Source: Clostridia bacterium (GTDB lineage Bacteria; Bacillota; Clostridia; Oscillospirales; CAG-272). From it: a DNA stretch of 33,749 nt. The notes under the pieces are model-generated. The model ran no database searches, was not told the DNA's origin, and saw only the letters and a program-made list of their open reading frames with translations. The DNA is taken from positions 1-33,749 of the forward strand of contig CAAEBS010000134.1 of the NCBI GenBank assembly GCA_900754175.1. The letters are read 5' to 3'. Positions 14,797 through 23,711 of the stretch are shown one piece after another (the stretch's first letter is position 1; each line of letters starts with the position of its first letter). The position numbers and the translations under genes are program-made.

Positions 14797-16524
14797 ATGA
14801 AAACGAAATTCCGTATTTCTGCGGCGCTTCTTGCCGTACTGCTTATCCTGTCGGTACTGATCTCCTGCGGGCAGAACGGGAGCAACACACCGGTTACCGG
14901 AACAGGAGAAAGCACGACCGATGCGGGAAACGGCGGGATCACCGTTTCGGCAGAGGATATTGTCGTGCTTTACACCAATGACGTTCATTGCGGCATTGAT
15001 GAAAACATAGGCTATGCGGGGCTTGCCGCATACAAAAAGCTTGTGGAATCCAGAACCGGGAACGTCACCCTTGTCGATTGCGGAGACGCCGTTCAGGGCG
15101 ATGCGCTCGGAACGGTCTCAAAGGGTGAGCTTATCGTGGACCTTATGAACGGCATCGGCTATGATTACGCCGTGCCGGGGAACCACGAGTTTGGCTATGG
15201 TATGGAACAGCTTTCTGCTCTTATCGGGGAGGCGGAGGCGACCTACCTTGGCTGTAATATCACCTATACGGGAGAAAACCGTAACCTGTTGTCCTCGGTA
15301 AAGCCTTATGCAATCAAGGAATACGGCGGGAAAAAGGTAGCATATATCGGCGTGCTTACTCCTGCGTCGCTGATCTCGGCGCCGCCTTCAAGCTTTATGG
15401 AGGACGGGAAATTTGTCTACGGCTTTTATGGCGAGAGCGAGGAGGCGTTCTATGCGCAGGTCCAGAAGAATATCGACGCCTGCAAGGAAGAGGGCGCAGA
15501 TCACGTGATCGTTCTTGCACATCTCGGCGATGAAGAGGGAAGCGGTGCGCCTTCCTCCACCGGCTTGATAAAGCACACGGTCGGCATTGACGCAGTGCTT
15601 GACGGTCATGCGCACAAAACCATTTCCTCCGGCGTGGTACGGGACAAAGAAGGAAACGCCGTCCTGCTTTCCTCCACGGGAACGAAGCTGAACGCAATAG
15701 GGCAGATGGTCATTACTGCCGACGGATATATCAGCACCGGGCTTATCACCGACTTTGGCGAAAAAGACAGTGAAACCGAGGCGGCTGTGCAGAAAGCAAA
15801 GGATGACTGCACCGATATCCTGAAAGAGGTTGTCGCAACGAGCGACATAGCGCTCTCGGTCTCCGATGAAAAAGGGATCCGTATGGTAAGAAACCGTGAG
15901 ACGGCGATAGGAAACCTCTGCGCAGATGCCTGCCGCAGTGTGTCGGGCGCCGATATTGCCGTAGTCAACGGCGGCGGCATACGGGCAGACCTGCCGAAAG
16001 GGAATATAACCTATTCGGATATCATATCGGTTCACCCGCACGGGAATACGCTGTGCGTTACAAAGGCGACGGGACAGCAGATCCTTGATATGCTGGAAAT
16101 GGCGTCCCGCAATACGAAGTCTGTTTATGAGGAGAACGGCAATGCGACAGGGGAGCTTGGCGGATTCATGCAGGTCTCGGGGCTGCGCTATACCATAGAT
16201 ACCTCGGTCCCCTCGTCGGTGAAGCTTGACGGGAAGGGCTTCTTCCTCTCGGTCGATGGCGAGCGGTGTGTAAAAGACGTGCAGGTGCAGAAAAAGGACG
16301 GCACCTATGCCGATATTGACCCGCAGGCAACCTACACGCTGGCGTCGAACAGCTATCTGATAAAAGAGGGCGGCGACGGCATCAATATGTTTGTCGGAAA
16401 CGAACTTGTGCTGAACGACATCATGATAGACAATCAGGTGCTGATAACCTATATCCGTGACACCCTCCAAGGCAGGCTCGGCGAAAAATACGCCGCCACC
16501 GAGGGACGCATTACGGTCAGGTGA
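14797..16524 (+). CDS. 5'-nucleotidase/metallophosphoesterase lipoprotein
   Basis: This 575-residue protein is exported as a lipoprotein: the signal peptide ends in L-I-S-C with C24. The metallophosphatase domain shows D62-x-H64 (T-N-D-V-H), G-D-A-V-Q-G-D, G-N129-H130-E131, A-H-L-G-D and D-G-H-A-H, i.e. both metal sites. The C-terminal substrate-binding domain (5_nucleotidase_C) starts near residue 345 and includes N-G-G-G-I-R-A-D and H-P-H-G-N-T-L. It should hydrolyse extracellular nucleotides. It lies 24 bases after the maturase gene in the same direction with no terminator between, so it is probably the last gene of the locus. It may be immunity-linked or simply co-transcribed for phosphate/nucleoside scavenging. 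Confidence 0.93.
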   Translation: MKTKFRISAALLAVLLILSVLISCGQNGSNTPVTGTGESTTDAGNGGITVSAEDIVVLYTNDVHCGIDENIGYAGLAAYKKLVESRTGNVTLVDCGDAVQGDALGTVSKGELIVDLMNGIGYDYAVPGNHEFGYGMEQLSALIGEAEATYLGCNITYTGENRNLLSSVKPYAIKEYGGKKVAYIGVLTPASLISAPPSSFMEDGKFVYGFYGESEEAFYAQVQKNIDACKEEGADHVIVLAHLGDEEGSGAPSSTGLIKHTVGIDAVLDGHAHKTISSGVVRDKEGNAVLLSSTGTKLNAIGQMVITADGYISTGLITDFGEKDSETEAAVQKAKDDCTDILKEVVATSDIALSVSDEKGIRMVRNRETAIGNLCADACRSVSGADIAVVNGGGIRADLPKGNITYSDIISVHPHGNTLCVTKATGQQILDMLEMASRNTKSVYEENGNATGELGGFMQVSGLRYTIDTSVPSSVKLDGKGFFLSVDGERCVKDVQVQKKDGTYADIDPQATYTLASNSYLIKEGGDGINMFVGNELVLNDIMIDNQVLITYIRDTLQGRLGEKYAATEGRITVR

Positions 16525-16545
16525 GCGGAGGACTCATCATTACAG

Positions 16546-16606
16546 AAAAAGCCGGGAGCGGCGCACAATACCCAAGGGTACTGCGCCGCTCCCGGTTGCT
16601 TTTTTG
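16546..16606. terminator. Bidirectional terminator between convergent genes
   Basis: A 14-bp perfect stem (16552-16565 with 16582-16595) carries a further inner stem TACCC/GGGTA (16569-16573 with 16576-16580). It is flanked by A5 on the left and T6-7 on the right. It separates the plus-strand 5'-nucleotidase gene from the minus-strand solute-binding gene and can serve both. Confidence 0.9.
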
Positions 16607-16629
16607 TGTTTTCTTGCCTCAGAGCAAGA

Positions 16630-18111
16630 TCAGCTTCCCGAGAAGAAGCTCTTTATTTTGGAGTTGACCGGTTTGGTGTTTATCGCTACCAGGTTGGAAT
16701 ATGAGGTTCCGTTGAAAATGGCTTGATTATAGCTATCGACAAAGTCATTGGTCCAGTTATAAAGTATTCCCCGCTCAATGATTCTGCCGGGCATGATATA
16801 CTTGTTCAGCATTTCCAGCGAATCCTTATCGTTGAGTCCACGGTAGGAAATGTACTGGTCGTAGTAGATCGGCATGACCTGGCTGTAACTCATATAGGTC
16901 AGGGCGTCTATTGCCGTTGCGCTGGCACCCGGAGAGCGGTTGGACTTCGGAATGGCAAGGAACATGGTGGAATTGGAGATGTCGGCGATATAGTTTTCCT
17001 GGTCCGTGGTGGCGAGGGGCATGGGCAATACGCCGTAATTGACGTCGGTATTCAGCACCTTTTTCAACGTCATACCGCTTTTCAGCTCTGCGTTGAGAAA
17101 CAGCGCTTTGCCTTTGTTGAACACGGGAACGTAGCCGTCGTCGTGATCGGTTTCATAGTAGTTTCCGATAGCCGTTCCGTCGCTTCTGGTGAAGATCATG
17201 GACAGGCGATAGGAGATATCGGAGAAGCTTTCGCTGTTACTGCAACGGAAAACGTATTTTCTCTCGGGATCCTCACGGATGAAAGTTATGCCCGTTCCGT
17301 TTACGAAGTGCATGGGGCTTGCATTATGTACGGCAATTCCGTAAACGGTTGCGTTGCCTGCGTCAAATTCGTAGCTGTTGCCGTCAAGCGTAATAGCTCT
17401 TGCCGCAATCTGGTACATTTTTTCAAGCGTCCACTGATGATTTCTGACAAGTTCAAAGAGGTCGTCCTTGATTTTGTTGTCCGTCAGGATCTGTTTGTTG
17501 AAGAATATCAGCCAGGTAAGCTCATACGGCATCAGGTTCAGGGAACCGGAAGCCACGTAGCGTTTGCCGTCGTTGAGCATACAGGAGGCGTTCAGGCTGG
17601 CATCCCACCATTTTTCTTCCAGCCGGAGTTCTGTGAGTTCATTGAGATCCATCAGAAGTCCTCTCTGCACCATGGAATACTGCCGGAACAGTGACGTATA
17701 TACGGCGTCGTACCGGTCTTCTCCTGCGGCGTAGGACTTGTAGACGTTGTCTGCCATGACGTTGAAGTTGTTATCGTTGTTGTTGAAATCCATCAGTTCT
17801 TCCACAACTTTAATATTATAGATACTTTCAAAGTTTCTGTTGCGGGTATAGATGGCATCGGAAACGGTTTCGCCTTTCATTTCCTTGGCATCAAGATTGA
17901 TAATGGCGTTGTAGTAGGTGTTGATATTGTAAATGTTCAATTCGCCGTCGGAAAGCTCAATGCTTTCGGGAAAGTCATAGCCGTCATCGGTGACCGTACT
18001 TGCGGTATTGGTGTTCTTGTCTTCCTCTTTCTTCTTGCAGGATATAAGAATCGGGGAGCACAACAGAATACAGAGGAGCAGGGAAAGGACTCTGAAAAAT
18101 TTTATCTTCAT
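16630..18111 (-). CDS. Extracellular solute-binding lipoprotein (ABC family 1-like)
   Basis: This 493-residue lipoprotein has a signal peptide ending in L-I-S-C (C25) followed by a K/E-rich linker. The fold-level pattern is of sugar-type solute-binding proteins: N-terminal lobe with R-Y-D-A-V-Y-T, then L-I-F-F-N-K-Q-I-L, and later G-V-L-P-M-P and A-I-D-A-L-T-Y-M-S. It is a distant paralogue of the gene at 26005-27513. No permease or ATPase gene is nearby, so it must work with a transporter encoded elsewhere or act as a pure sensor/binder. It starts with an AAGGAG site just after the 49-aa peptide gene (18135-18284) and is the last gene of the leftward cassette. Confidence 0.85.
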   Translation of the reverse strand: MKIKFFRVLSLLLCILLCSPILISCKKKEEDKNTNTASTVTDDGYDFPESIELSDGELNIYNINTYYNAIINLDAKEMKGETVSDAIYTRNRNFESIYNIKVVEELMDFNNNDNNFNVMADNVYKSYAAGEDRYDAVYTSLFRQYSMVQRGLLMDLNELTELRLEEKWWDASLNASCMLNDGKRYVASGSLNLMPYELTWLIFFNKQILTDNKIKDDLFELVRNHQWTLEKMYQIAARAITLDGNSYEFDAGNATVYGIAVHNASPMHFVNGTGITFIREDPERKYVFRCSNSESFSDISYRLSMIFTRSDGTAIGNYYETDHDDGYVPVFNKGKALFLNAELKSGMTLKKVLNTDVNYGVLPMPLATTDQENYIADISNSTMFLAIPKSNRSPGASATAIDALTYMSYSQVMPIYYDQYISYRGLNDKDSLEMLNKYIMPGRIIERGILYNWTNDFVDSYNQAIFNGTSYSNLVAINTKPVNSKIKSFFSGS

Positions 18112-18134
18112 TATTCGGTCTCCTTGTTTTTCTG

Positions 18135-18284
18135 TTAAAAATCAGAAAGGTCAGGGTCGATGACGTCGAAGGAATTAAAACTTGTTCTTGCGGAGATGCC
18201 GTCATTTTCGGCTAACGATGTGGTTAAAATATCGGTTGCGGTAAAAAGATCCAGCTCCGCTTTTGGAATGGTATAACGTTTCAT
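18135..18284 (-). CDS. Short 49-residue peptide of an unnamed family
   Basis: The frame is preceded by AAGGAGAAATCAAATC and its ATG at 18284. It encodes 49 residues with no signal peptide or membrane helix. The sequence starts M-K-R-Y-T-I-P and contains D18-I19, S23 and D28-G29-I30; the C-terminus is acidic (D-P-D-L-S-D-F). It aligns without gaps over 30 residues with the peptide at 30854-30979 (M1, Y4, P7, D18, I19, S23, A25, D28, G29, I30). It sits between the GLUG solenoid gene and the solute-binding gene. I do not know its function. It could be a small secreted or modified peptide, a structural partner, or a translational coupler. Confidence 0.7.
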   Translation of the reverse strand: MKRYTIPKAELDLFTATDILTTSLAENDGISARTSFNSFDVIDPDLSDF

Positions 18285-18335
18285 GATTTGATTTCTCCTT
18301 GCTTTTTACTCAATGGAATTTCTGAAAGCGGGCTT

Positions 18336-20138
18336 TCAGTTGGCGGTGTAATGCTCAGAGGGGTCAATTTCAAAGCTTACGGTATCGCCGATCTGCGTCC
18401 TGCCGTTGACTTTTACCAGGGGCGTGCATTTTATCGTGATTTTACCGAGGCTGAGGGGAATGTCGTCGATCACGACGGCGCTCAGATATTTTGCGCCAAG
18501 CTCACTTGCGCTGACCGTGGCAGTGCCGGTTTCCGCTTTGGTTTCAAGAATGGAGCGGTATACCGTAGTAGAGGACAGAATCTTGTACCGGGATGTGTCG
18601 CCCGATACGATTTCGACTTTATAACCGAATTTGCTGTATCGCTCTATATTGTCGTGCGTTGCAATGATTCTCAGAGAGTAGCAGGATTCTTCACCGGTTA
18701 CGTAGGTGGCAGTGGAAAGCTGATAAAATTGAGCGCCCACCATAGCGTAGGTCATATCCACTTCACCGTAACATTCGGTGCAATCGGTTATTGTGGTGGT
18801 AACAGCGTTTGCGCCGTCGTTTACCAGTTGCGCTAGCGTAGCGCCGGTCGTGTAAGAGAAGGGATTGCCGTAATTTTTGCAGTTGGTAAGAGAGATACCG
18901 CATTTATCGGTATACGTAATGGCATTGTAGCCGACAAATCCCGCACAGCCTGCTCCGTCCTGGCTGATCGTCATCGTGATGTCGCCGTTGTTGATGCAGT
19001 TTTCAATGGACAGCGTTCGACCTTCTTTTACGGCGGCTGCGCTCAGATTGGATACCAGACCCACAAAGCCACCCGTGGAAATACCCTGGGTTCCCTCTAC
19101 AACGCCGTGAGACGTTATATGCGAGGTGTTACGGCAATTTTTGATGGTGAGCGAGACAGGGGCGTTGTTGCTGCTCCCGCCCAGAGCGCCTATAAATCCG
19201 CCGACGCCGCTTGCACCGTCAAACGATTTCTTATTGGCTTTGGAGAGCAGGACCATGTTGGAGGCGTTGGTGCAGTTTTCTATGGTGATCTGAGCCGCCT
19301 TTGCATAGCCCACAAAGCCGCCTACGACGTTTCCGGGGTGGTGAATGGTTGCATTGCTTCTGACGTTGGATATCTTTACCGGATACCAGCTGAGGGCGGT
19401 GGATTTGCCGGAGTCAATAAGGTCTTTGCTCTTGTCGGAGTCGATCATTCCGGTAACGATACCCATGGGTCCGTTCCAGGAAGTTCCGGTTACCGTGCAG
19501 GATTCGTCAAATATAAGATTCTTTACCTGTGCACTGCCGCCAAGTATACGGAAAAATCCTATGTATCCGTCGCCGGTGTTGCTGGCGACCTTATCGGTTT
19601 CTGCCTGGGCGGCGTCTATGGTCAGATTGCGTATCGTATGCCCCTGACCGTCGAACGTTCCCCGGAACACACCGACTGCCCACCGGTGATTGCTCTGGGT
19701 CCAGCCGCCGAGCGGTTCAAAGTTTTCTATGGAGGAGCAGTCAATGTCATCTGTCAGCACAACGGTTACGTTTTGAAAATGGTATTCCCAATGTACGTAT
19801 TGATTGGAAGCGTAATTTGCGGCGGTTTCTTTATAGCAGTTGGAAGCGTAGATCCTCAGAATTTTTCCGAACGTCACAAGCTCGTCCGCCGTTGAAATGG
19901 TATAGATATTATTATCAAGCGGCTCGGAATATTTGCCGTCGGCGGTGACGAGAGACGACATGGTGTGGACCTTGTCCGTGTTGCTCAGATCGATCGGAAC
20001 CACGTTGTTTGCCGAATATCCGATCGTGCTTGCCACGGGGGTCTCCTCAACGGGGGGAACAGCTGCGAAGATGGGAGTGCAGGTACTGATTGCCATGATA
20101 ATGGCGAGAAGTGAAACCAAAAATCTTTTCATTTTCAT
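18336..20138 (-). CDS. Secreted GLUG-motif beta-solenoid surface protein
   Basis: The 600-residue protein has a Sec signal peptide with likely cleavage near residue 25 (I-F-A-A). After an N-terminal region of about 130 residues it has repeated GLUG-like turns: F-D-G-Q-G-H-T-I-R-N-L-T-I, G-P-M-G-I-V-T-G, V-V-G-G-F-V-G-Y, V-G-G-F-I-G-A-L, T-G-G-F-V-G-L and C-A-G-F-V-G-Y. Each is followed by strands with the pattern I-x-N-C-x-N. These form a right-handed beta-solenoid seen in adhesins and carbohydrate-contacting proteins. The C-terminus (about 490-600) has a beta-rich module (S-L-R-I-I-A-T-H-D, T-P-L-V-K-V). No cell wall anchor is evident. The gene is 15 bases downstream of the EEP gene. It is a paralogue of the fragment at 22339-23550. 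Confidence 0.85.
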   Translation of the reverse strand: MKMKRFLVSLLAIIMAISTCTPIFAAVPPVEETPVASTIGYSANNVVPIDLSNTDKVHTMSSLVTADGKYSEPLDNNIYTISTADELVTFGKILRIYASNCYKETAANYASNQYVHWEYHFQNVTVVLTDDIDCSSIENFEPLGGWTQSNHRWAVGVFRGTFDGQGHTIRNLTIDAAQAETDKVASNTGDGYIGFFRILGGSAQVKNLIFDESCTVTGTSWNGPMGIVTGMIDSDKSKDLIDSGKSTALSWYPVKISNVRSNATIHHPGNVVGGFVGYAKAAQITIENCTNASNMVLLSKANKKSFDGASGVGGFIGALGGSSNNAPVSLTIKNCRNTSHITSHGVVEGTQGISTGGFVGLVSNLSAAAVKEGRTLSIENCINNGDITMTISQDGAGCAGFVGYNAITYTDKCGISLTNCKNYGNPFSYTTGATLAQLVNDGANAVTTTITDCTECYGEVDMTYAMVGAQFYQLSTATYVTGEESCYSLRIIATHDNIERYSKFGYKVEIVSGDTSRYKILSSTTVYRSILETKAETGTATVSASELGAKYLSAVVIDDIPLSLGKITIKCTPLVKVNGRTQIGDTVSFEIDPSEHYTAN

Positions 20139-20153
20139 AAAAATTCCTTCCTT

Positions 20154-20957
20154 TTAAATCTGGCGGTAAGTGATATAGACGGGGAAGTGATCCGATGGAG
20201 CGCCCATGTTGATCGCTTCGTATTCCGAATCTGTGGGGTATCCTTGTGTGAACAGGTCGTCGGCAAAAATGCTTTTTTCCACCGTTATATTTCCGGACAC
20301 GAATATGTAATCCAGTATCACCTTTTCAGGCGTTATGCTGTGCCTGCCGTGCCAGGTTCCGGTGCCGTGTTTTTCCGTAGCAAGGTCTCTGGAATCCGAC
20401 ATCCGGGCAAGCGCCTCTTTCATGGTGGTGGGCAACGGTACGTCGAGTCGGCAGGAATTGAAATCTCCGGAAAGCAGGCGGGGAAGCGTAGGGTAGTGCG
20501 ACTCCAGAAAGTCCAGTGCAACCTTCACCTGCTTTTGATTGACCGGGTCGGAAAGGTCAAGATGAAGATTGGCGTGAACCAGGCGTTTTCCGCTGGCACC
20601 GTGTTCCAGACACGCATACGTCATGATGCGGTTGTATTGGGAGCTTTCAAATTTTGACGGGATATCCGGCGTGTCCGACAGCCATTTTGTGCCGCCCTCC
20701 AGCAGGATGAATTCGTTGCGCCGGTAAAATATGCAGGCTCTTTCGTGGGTGGAATCCTCTCTGTCCGCACCGATGCAGGCATATTCGGGCAGCAGAGGAA
20801 GCAGACGGTTGATCCAGTCAAGCGTGATCTCCTGAAAACCGACGGTATCGGGAGAATACTTTTTTATCATCGCAACGATTCTCAAGAGATGTGCCTCGGA
20901 TCTGTCCCAATTGAAAATGTTGAAGCTCATTGCGCTGTGAAGGTTCTGAAAATCCAT
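20154..20957 (-). CDS. Endonuclease/exonuclease/phosphatase (EEP) family protein
   Basis: The start is set at the ATG 20957, which has an AAAGGAG site; the frame upstream overlaps the preceding gene and is not used. The 267-residue protein has all EEP motifs in order: M-S-F-N-I (metal/Asn), G-F-Q-E (metal Glu), H-A-N-L-H-L, S-G-D-F-N, L-D-Y-I-F-V and S-D-H-F-P-V (catalytic His). No signal peptide is present, so it looks cytoplasmic, unlike its neighbour. It lies ten bases after that paralogue's gene. EEP enzymes cut phosphodiesters in DNA, RNA, inositol phosphates or sphingomyelin; the substrate here is unknown. Confidence 0.88.
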   Translation of the reverse strand: MDFQNLHSAMSFNIFNWDRSEAHLLRIVAMIKKYSPDTVGFQEITLDWINRLLPLLPEYACIGADREDSTHERACIFYRRNEFILLEGGTKWLSDTPDIPSKFESSQYNRIMTYACLEHGASGKRLVHANLHLDLSDPVNQKQVKVALDFLESHYPTLPRLLSGDFNSCRLDVPLPTTMKEALARMSDSRDLATEKHGTGTWHGRHSITPEKVILDYIFVSGNITVEKSIFADDLFTQGYPTDSEYEAINMGAPSDHFPVYITYRQI

Positions 20958-20967
20958 TTTTACTCCT

Positions 20968-22335
20968 TTATCCGATTGCATACGTTGCCATTCTCGGTAT
21001 GTGGTCCGAGGGGTATGCACCGTTGTATTTTTTGTTACAGTAGGTGTAGGTGTCGCAATATACGTTGTCCGACAGGATGAAGACGTGGTCGATTCCTTTG
21101 GGCGCCATGGATTGGTTGGCATTATACTGGGCGTCAAAGGTTTCGCTGTTGACCTGCTGAACGCTTTGGGTGGCAGGGCGCAGGAATCCCGCTTTGTTCA
21201 GCGCTATTCCTACGGAAGTGGTTTTGGATGCCGCCTGACAGTTGAAGTCGCCGGTAAGGATGCAGTCGTATCCTTGCGCCTGAAGGTTATGGGCTACCGT
21301 TGTGATATAGGAGATCTGTCTTTCCTGAATTTCACTGATCGACAGCGTGGAAGTCTCCAGAAGGTCGATTTCAAGGTGAGTGTTGATATGGGCAAAGCGC
21401 TTGCCGTCGTGGATACGCTCCAATACCGCATAGGTATATATCCGGTTGTACACACATCCTTTGATCTTTCCGGCGCTTGCCGCTCCCGTGGGATCGCTGC
21501 CGTACAGCCATTTTGTCTGACTTTCTATCAACCGGAACTTGTCCTTCCGGTAAAATATGGCGGCTTGCTCCTGCGTTCCGTCCTGCCGATCCACACCGAC
21601 ATAGTCGTAAAGGGCGGATATTTCGCTGTTCTGCATCAGTTTGCCGATCCATGTGGCGGTTATTTCCTGAAAGCCGATGGTGTCGGGCTTGTATTCCAGA
21701 ACGACGGCTTCCATGCGCTCAAGGTGAGCGGCGGATGAATCCCAGTTGTAGATATTGAACGTCATGGAGGTGAGGAGATCGGTGGTAAAGCTTTGCTTTC
21801 CGCTGTCGGTCACGGATATGGCTTTTGTGTCTTTTGCCTGCCCGATTGCGGCGTTCAGGTATGCAACACTCTTTGAAAAGCCGTAGACGTTTCGGGCAAG
21901 AAGATAAATATTACCGTTTTTAACGGCTATCCGGTAGTCATAAGTGTCAAGCTCTGCCTGCTCCGTGGAAATATCGGAGTCCATGGTTTCGCCTATGTAT
22001 ATGGCATATTCCGCCTCCACCTTTTCGGAGTCCGAATGGGTGTCAACAGAGACGTCATAGGTCTTTCGGATATACTCCGATATCGTATTGGCATATTTCC
22101 GCTCCTGGCTCCTTTCATGCCACTCATATATAATGGAGTATTTTTCTATTTCCACCCCGTTGAGCGTTACGCCGCTATACGAAACGGGTGTGCTTTCTTT
22201 GGTGGTGCCGGGCGCTGTGGTTTCAGCGTCGCTCGTGCCGGGGGAGGGAATTTCACGATCGGAGTTGCAACCGGACAATATCGTTGTCATCAGCAGGACC
22301 GCAAGAAGAATTCCCGTGAAAAAACGCCGTTTCAT
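20968..22335 (-). CDS. Lipoprotein with a C-terminal EEP phosphatase domain
   Basis: This 455-residue lipoprotein has a lipobox L-S-G-C (C23) and a low-complexity Ser/Thr/Pro linker. Residues about 50-175 form a domain of the kind found N-terminal in GH67-like enzymes (Y-A-I-Y-I-G-E-T followed by Y-R-I-A-V-K-N-G-N-I-Y-L-L-A). The EEP domain spans about 190-455, with M-T-F-N-I, G-F-Q-E, H-I-N-T-H-L, T-G-D-F-N, I-D-H-V-F-I and S-D-H-I-P. It should act outside the cell on a phosphodiester or nucleic acid. The start (AGAGGAATTTTAATCC-ATG) is three bases after the stop of the truncated GLUG gene. The N-terminal domain also occurs in the lipoprotein at 31056-33164. Confidence 0.88.
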   Translation of the reverse strand: MKRRFFTGILLAVLLMTTILSGCNSDREIPSPGTSDAETTAPGTTKESTPVSYSGVTLNGVEIEKYSIIYEWHERSQERKYANTISEYIRKTYDVSVDTHSDSEKVEAEYAIYIGETMDSDISTEQAELDTYDYRIAVKNGNIYLLARNVYGFSKSVAYLNAAIGQAKDTKAISVTDSGKQSFTTDLLTSMTFNIYNWDSSAAHLERMEAVVLEYKPDTIGFQEITATWIGKLMQNSEISALYDYVGVDRQDGTQEQAAIFYRKDKFRLIESQTKWLYGSDPTGAASAGKIKGCVYNRIYTYAVLERIHDGKRFAHINTHLEIDLLETSTLSISEIQERQISYITTVAHNLQAQGYDCILTGDFNCQAASKTTSVGIALNKAGFLRPATQSVQQVNSETFDAQYNANQSMAPKGIDHVFILSDNVYCDTYTYCNKKYNGAYPSDHIPRMATYAIG

Positions 22336-22338
22336 GGA

Positions 22339-23550
22339 TTAAAATTCCTCTTTCTTTTTCAGGGCTATGGCTACGCCGCAGACGATTCCTATCGCAACGG
22401 GAATGACCGCTATGCTACTGCCGCACCCCTTGGATTTTTCGGGAGCTTCGGTTTCAGCGGAAGGGGCGGTTTCGGTCGTTTTGGGGATGTCGTTGTCTTT
22501 CCCGGTCGTATTGTCCTGGGAGGCGTTTGCGTTGCCGTCCCCGTTTTCCGGATCCTTATCGGGGATGACAGGGGGCGGAACCGTACCCTCCGTTTTTATT
22601 GGGACAAGGTTTTGCCACAGAGCCTCCGCAAGAGTGGAGTCGGTCTGACCCGCCAGACGTTCGCAATCCGTAACGGTGGGGTGCATTACGCCGGCGCCGC
22701 CGTCTGAAAAGCGGTTTTCCCGTACAAACAGCTCATCAAACTGTGTGATTTTTTCATTGGAAGGCCAGATGACGCTGATCGGCTCTTTGATGACAGCGTA
22801 ATTTTTGCAACCTTTAAGACTTATGTTTGCCTGGGGATTCTGTACGGCGATAAGACCTATGAAACCGCCGACGCCCCGCTCCGCCTTGTCCTCCGTGGAC
22901 ATGGTTACGTCGCCGTCGTTGATGCAGTTTTCAAGAATAACGTCTCTTTGCACAAATTTGTCGGAGGAGGTGGTCTCGTAGTTTCCAAGCTCCAGAATGT
23001 GTCCGACAAAACCGCCGGCGGGAGCGGCACAGGATACGACGTCCCCCGCATTGCGGCTGTTGGTAATTTTCAGAGAGACGGGGTAAAGTTTGTTCTCCCC
23101 GTATTCCGCTACTTTTCCTACCAGTCCGCCTACGCCACGTCCTACGCTTGCCTTGGACCAAGGCTCGTTTTCCACCAGTTTCATGGTCGTGGCATTCGTG
23201 CAGTGATCCATGGTCATGTGCATGGACTTTACGTAAGCGACGATGCCGCCTGTAACGCCGCCGCCATGTATGAGAGTAGCCTTTGAATATATGTTGAAGA
23301 TTGTTACCGTGTCGTTTTCAGATGTTGTAATGCCTTTGCCGCTGTCAACCGCACCGCAGAGAACACCCATCGGACCGATGTCCTTATTAGTGCCGCCCGA
23401 TACGGTACAGGTTTCGTCGAAAACCAGATTCTTTATGGTTGCTCCTGCTCTGAGCAGGCGGAAGAATCCGACATATCCCGACGCCTGTGCGATAATGAGC
23501 TTGTCGGCGTCTTCGGTGGGAGCTATTTGTCGGGTAACAGAACTCAGTGA
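22339..23550 (-). pseudogene. 5'-truncated GLUG-motif surface protein with C-terminal membrane anchor
   Basis: A long open frame (ATG at 23370, in-frame sequence continuing back to about 23550) is homologous to the middle and end of the GLUG protein at 18336-20138. G-Y-V-G-F-F-R-L-L, K-N-L-V-F-D-E-T-C-T-V and G-G-F-V-G-H match its paralogue. Upstream of 23370 there is no ATG, GTG or TTG in frame, and the signal peptide and first 190 or so residues are missing. The homology ends just at the terminator hairpin of the AraC gene (23560-23602). The C-terminus has a Pro/Thr/Glu linker and a hydrophobic helix followed by K-K-K-E-E-F, a membrane anchor. This looks like a deletion junction. Confidence 0.8.
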
Positions 23551-23554
23551 ATCA

Positions 23555-23603
23555 TAAAAACAGGGAGACAGCCCCCGGAAATCATTTCCGGGGGCTGTCT
23601 CCT
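23555..23603 (-). terminator. Terminator of the AraC gene (minus strand)
   Basis: An 18-bp perfect stem (23564-23581 with 23585-23602) has a three-base loop. On the minus strand it is followed by CTGTTTTTATG, the T-run of an intrinsic terminator. On the plus strand no T-run follows. It lies about 110 bases beyond the AraC stop codon and directly abuts the truncated GLUG gene. Confidence 0.85.
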
Positions 23604-23711
23604 TATTTCATAAAAGTTTTGCCGGGATCAAGGGCGGGTTTGCCGGGGGCAGGTCCGTTCGCTTCGGACTTCCAGCTTGTCGCATATGGTCAGAGAATAA
23701 AAGGTCGTCGT

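Noticed and set aside
20958..21137. N-terminal extension of the EEP gene at 20154
   Set aside because: The extension overlaps the end of the upstream gene, is low-complexity Thr/Arg-rich and lacks a site; ATG 20957 has AAAGGAG and begins at the first EEP strand.
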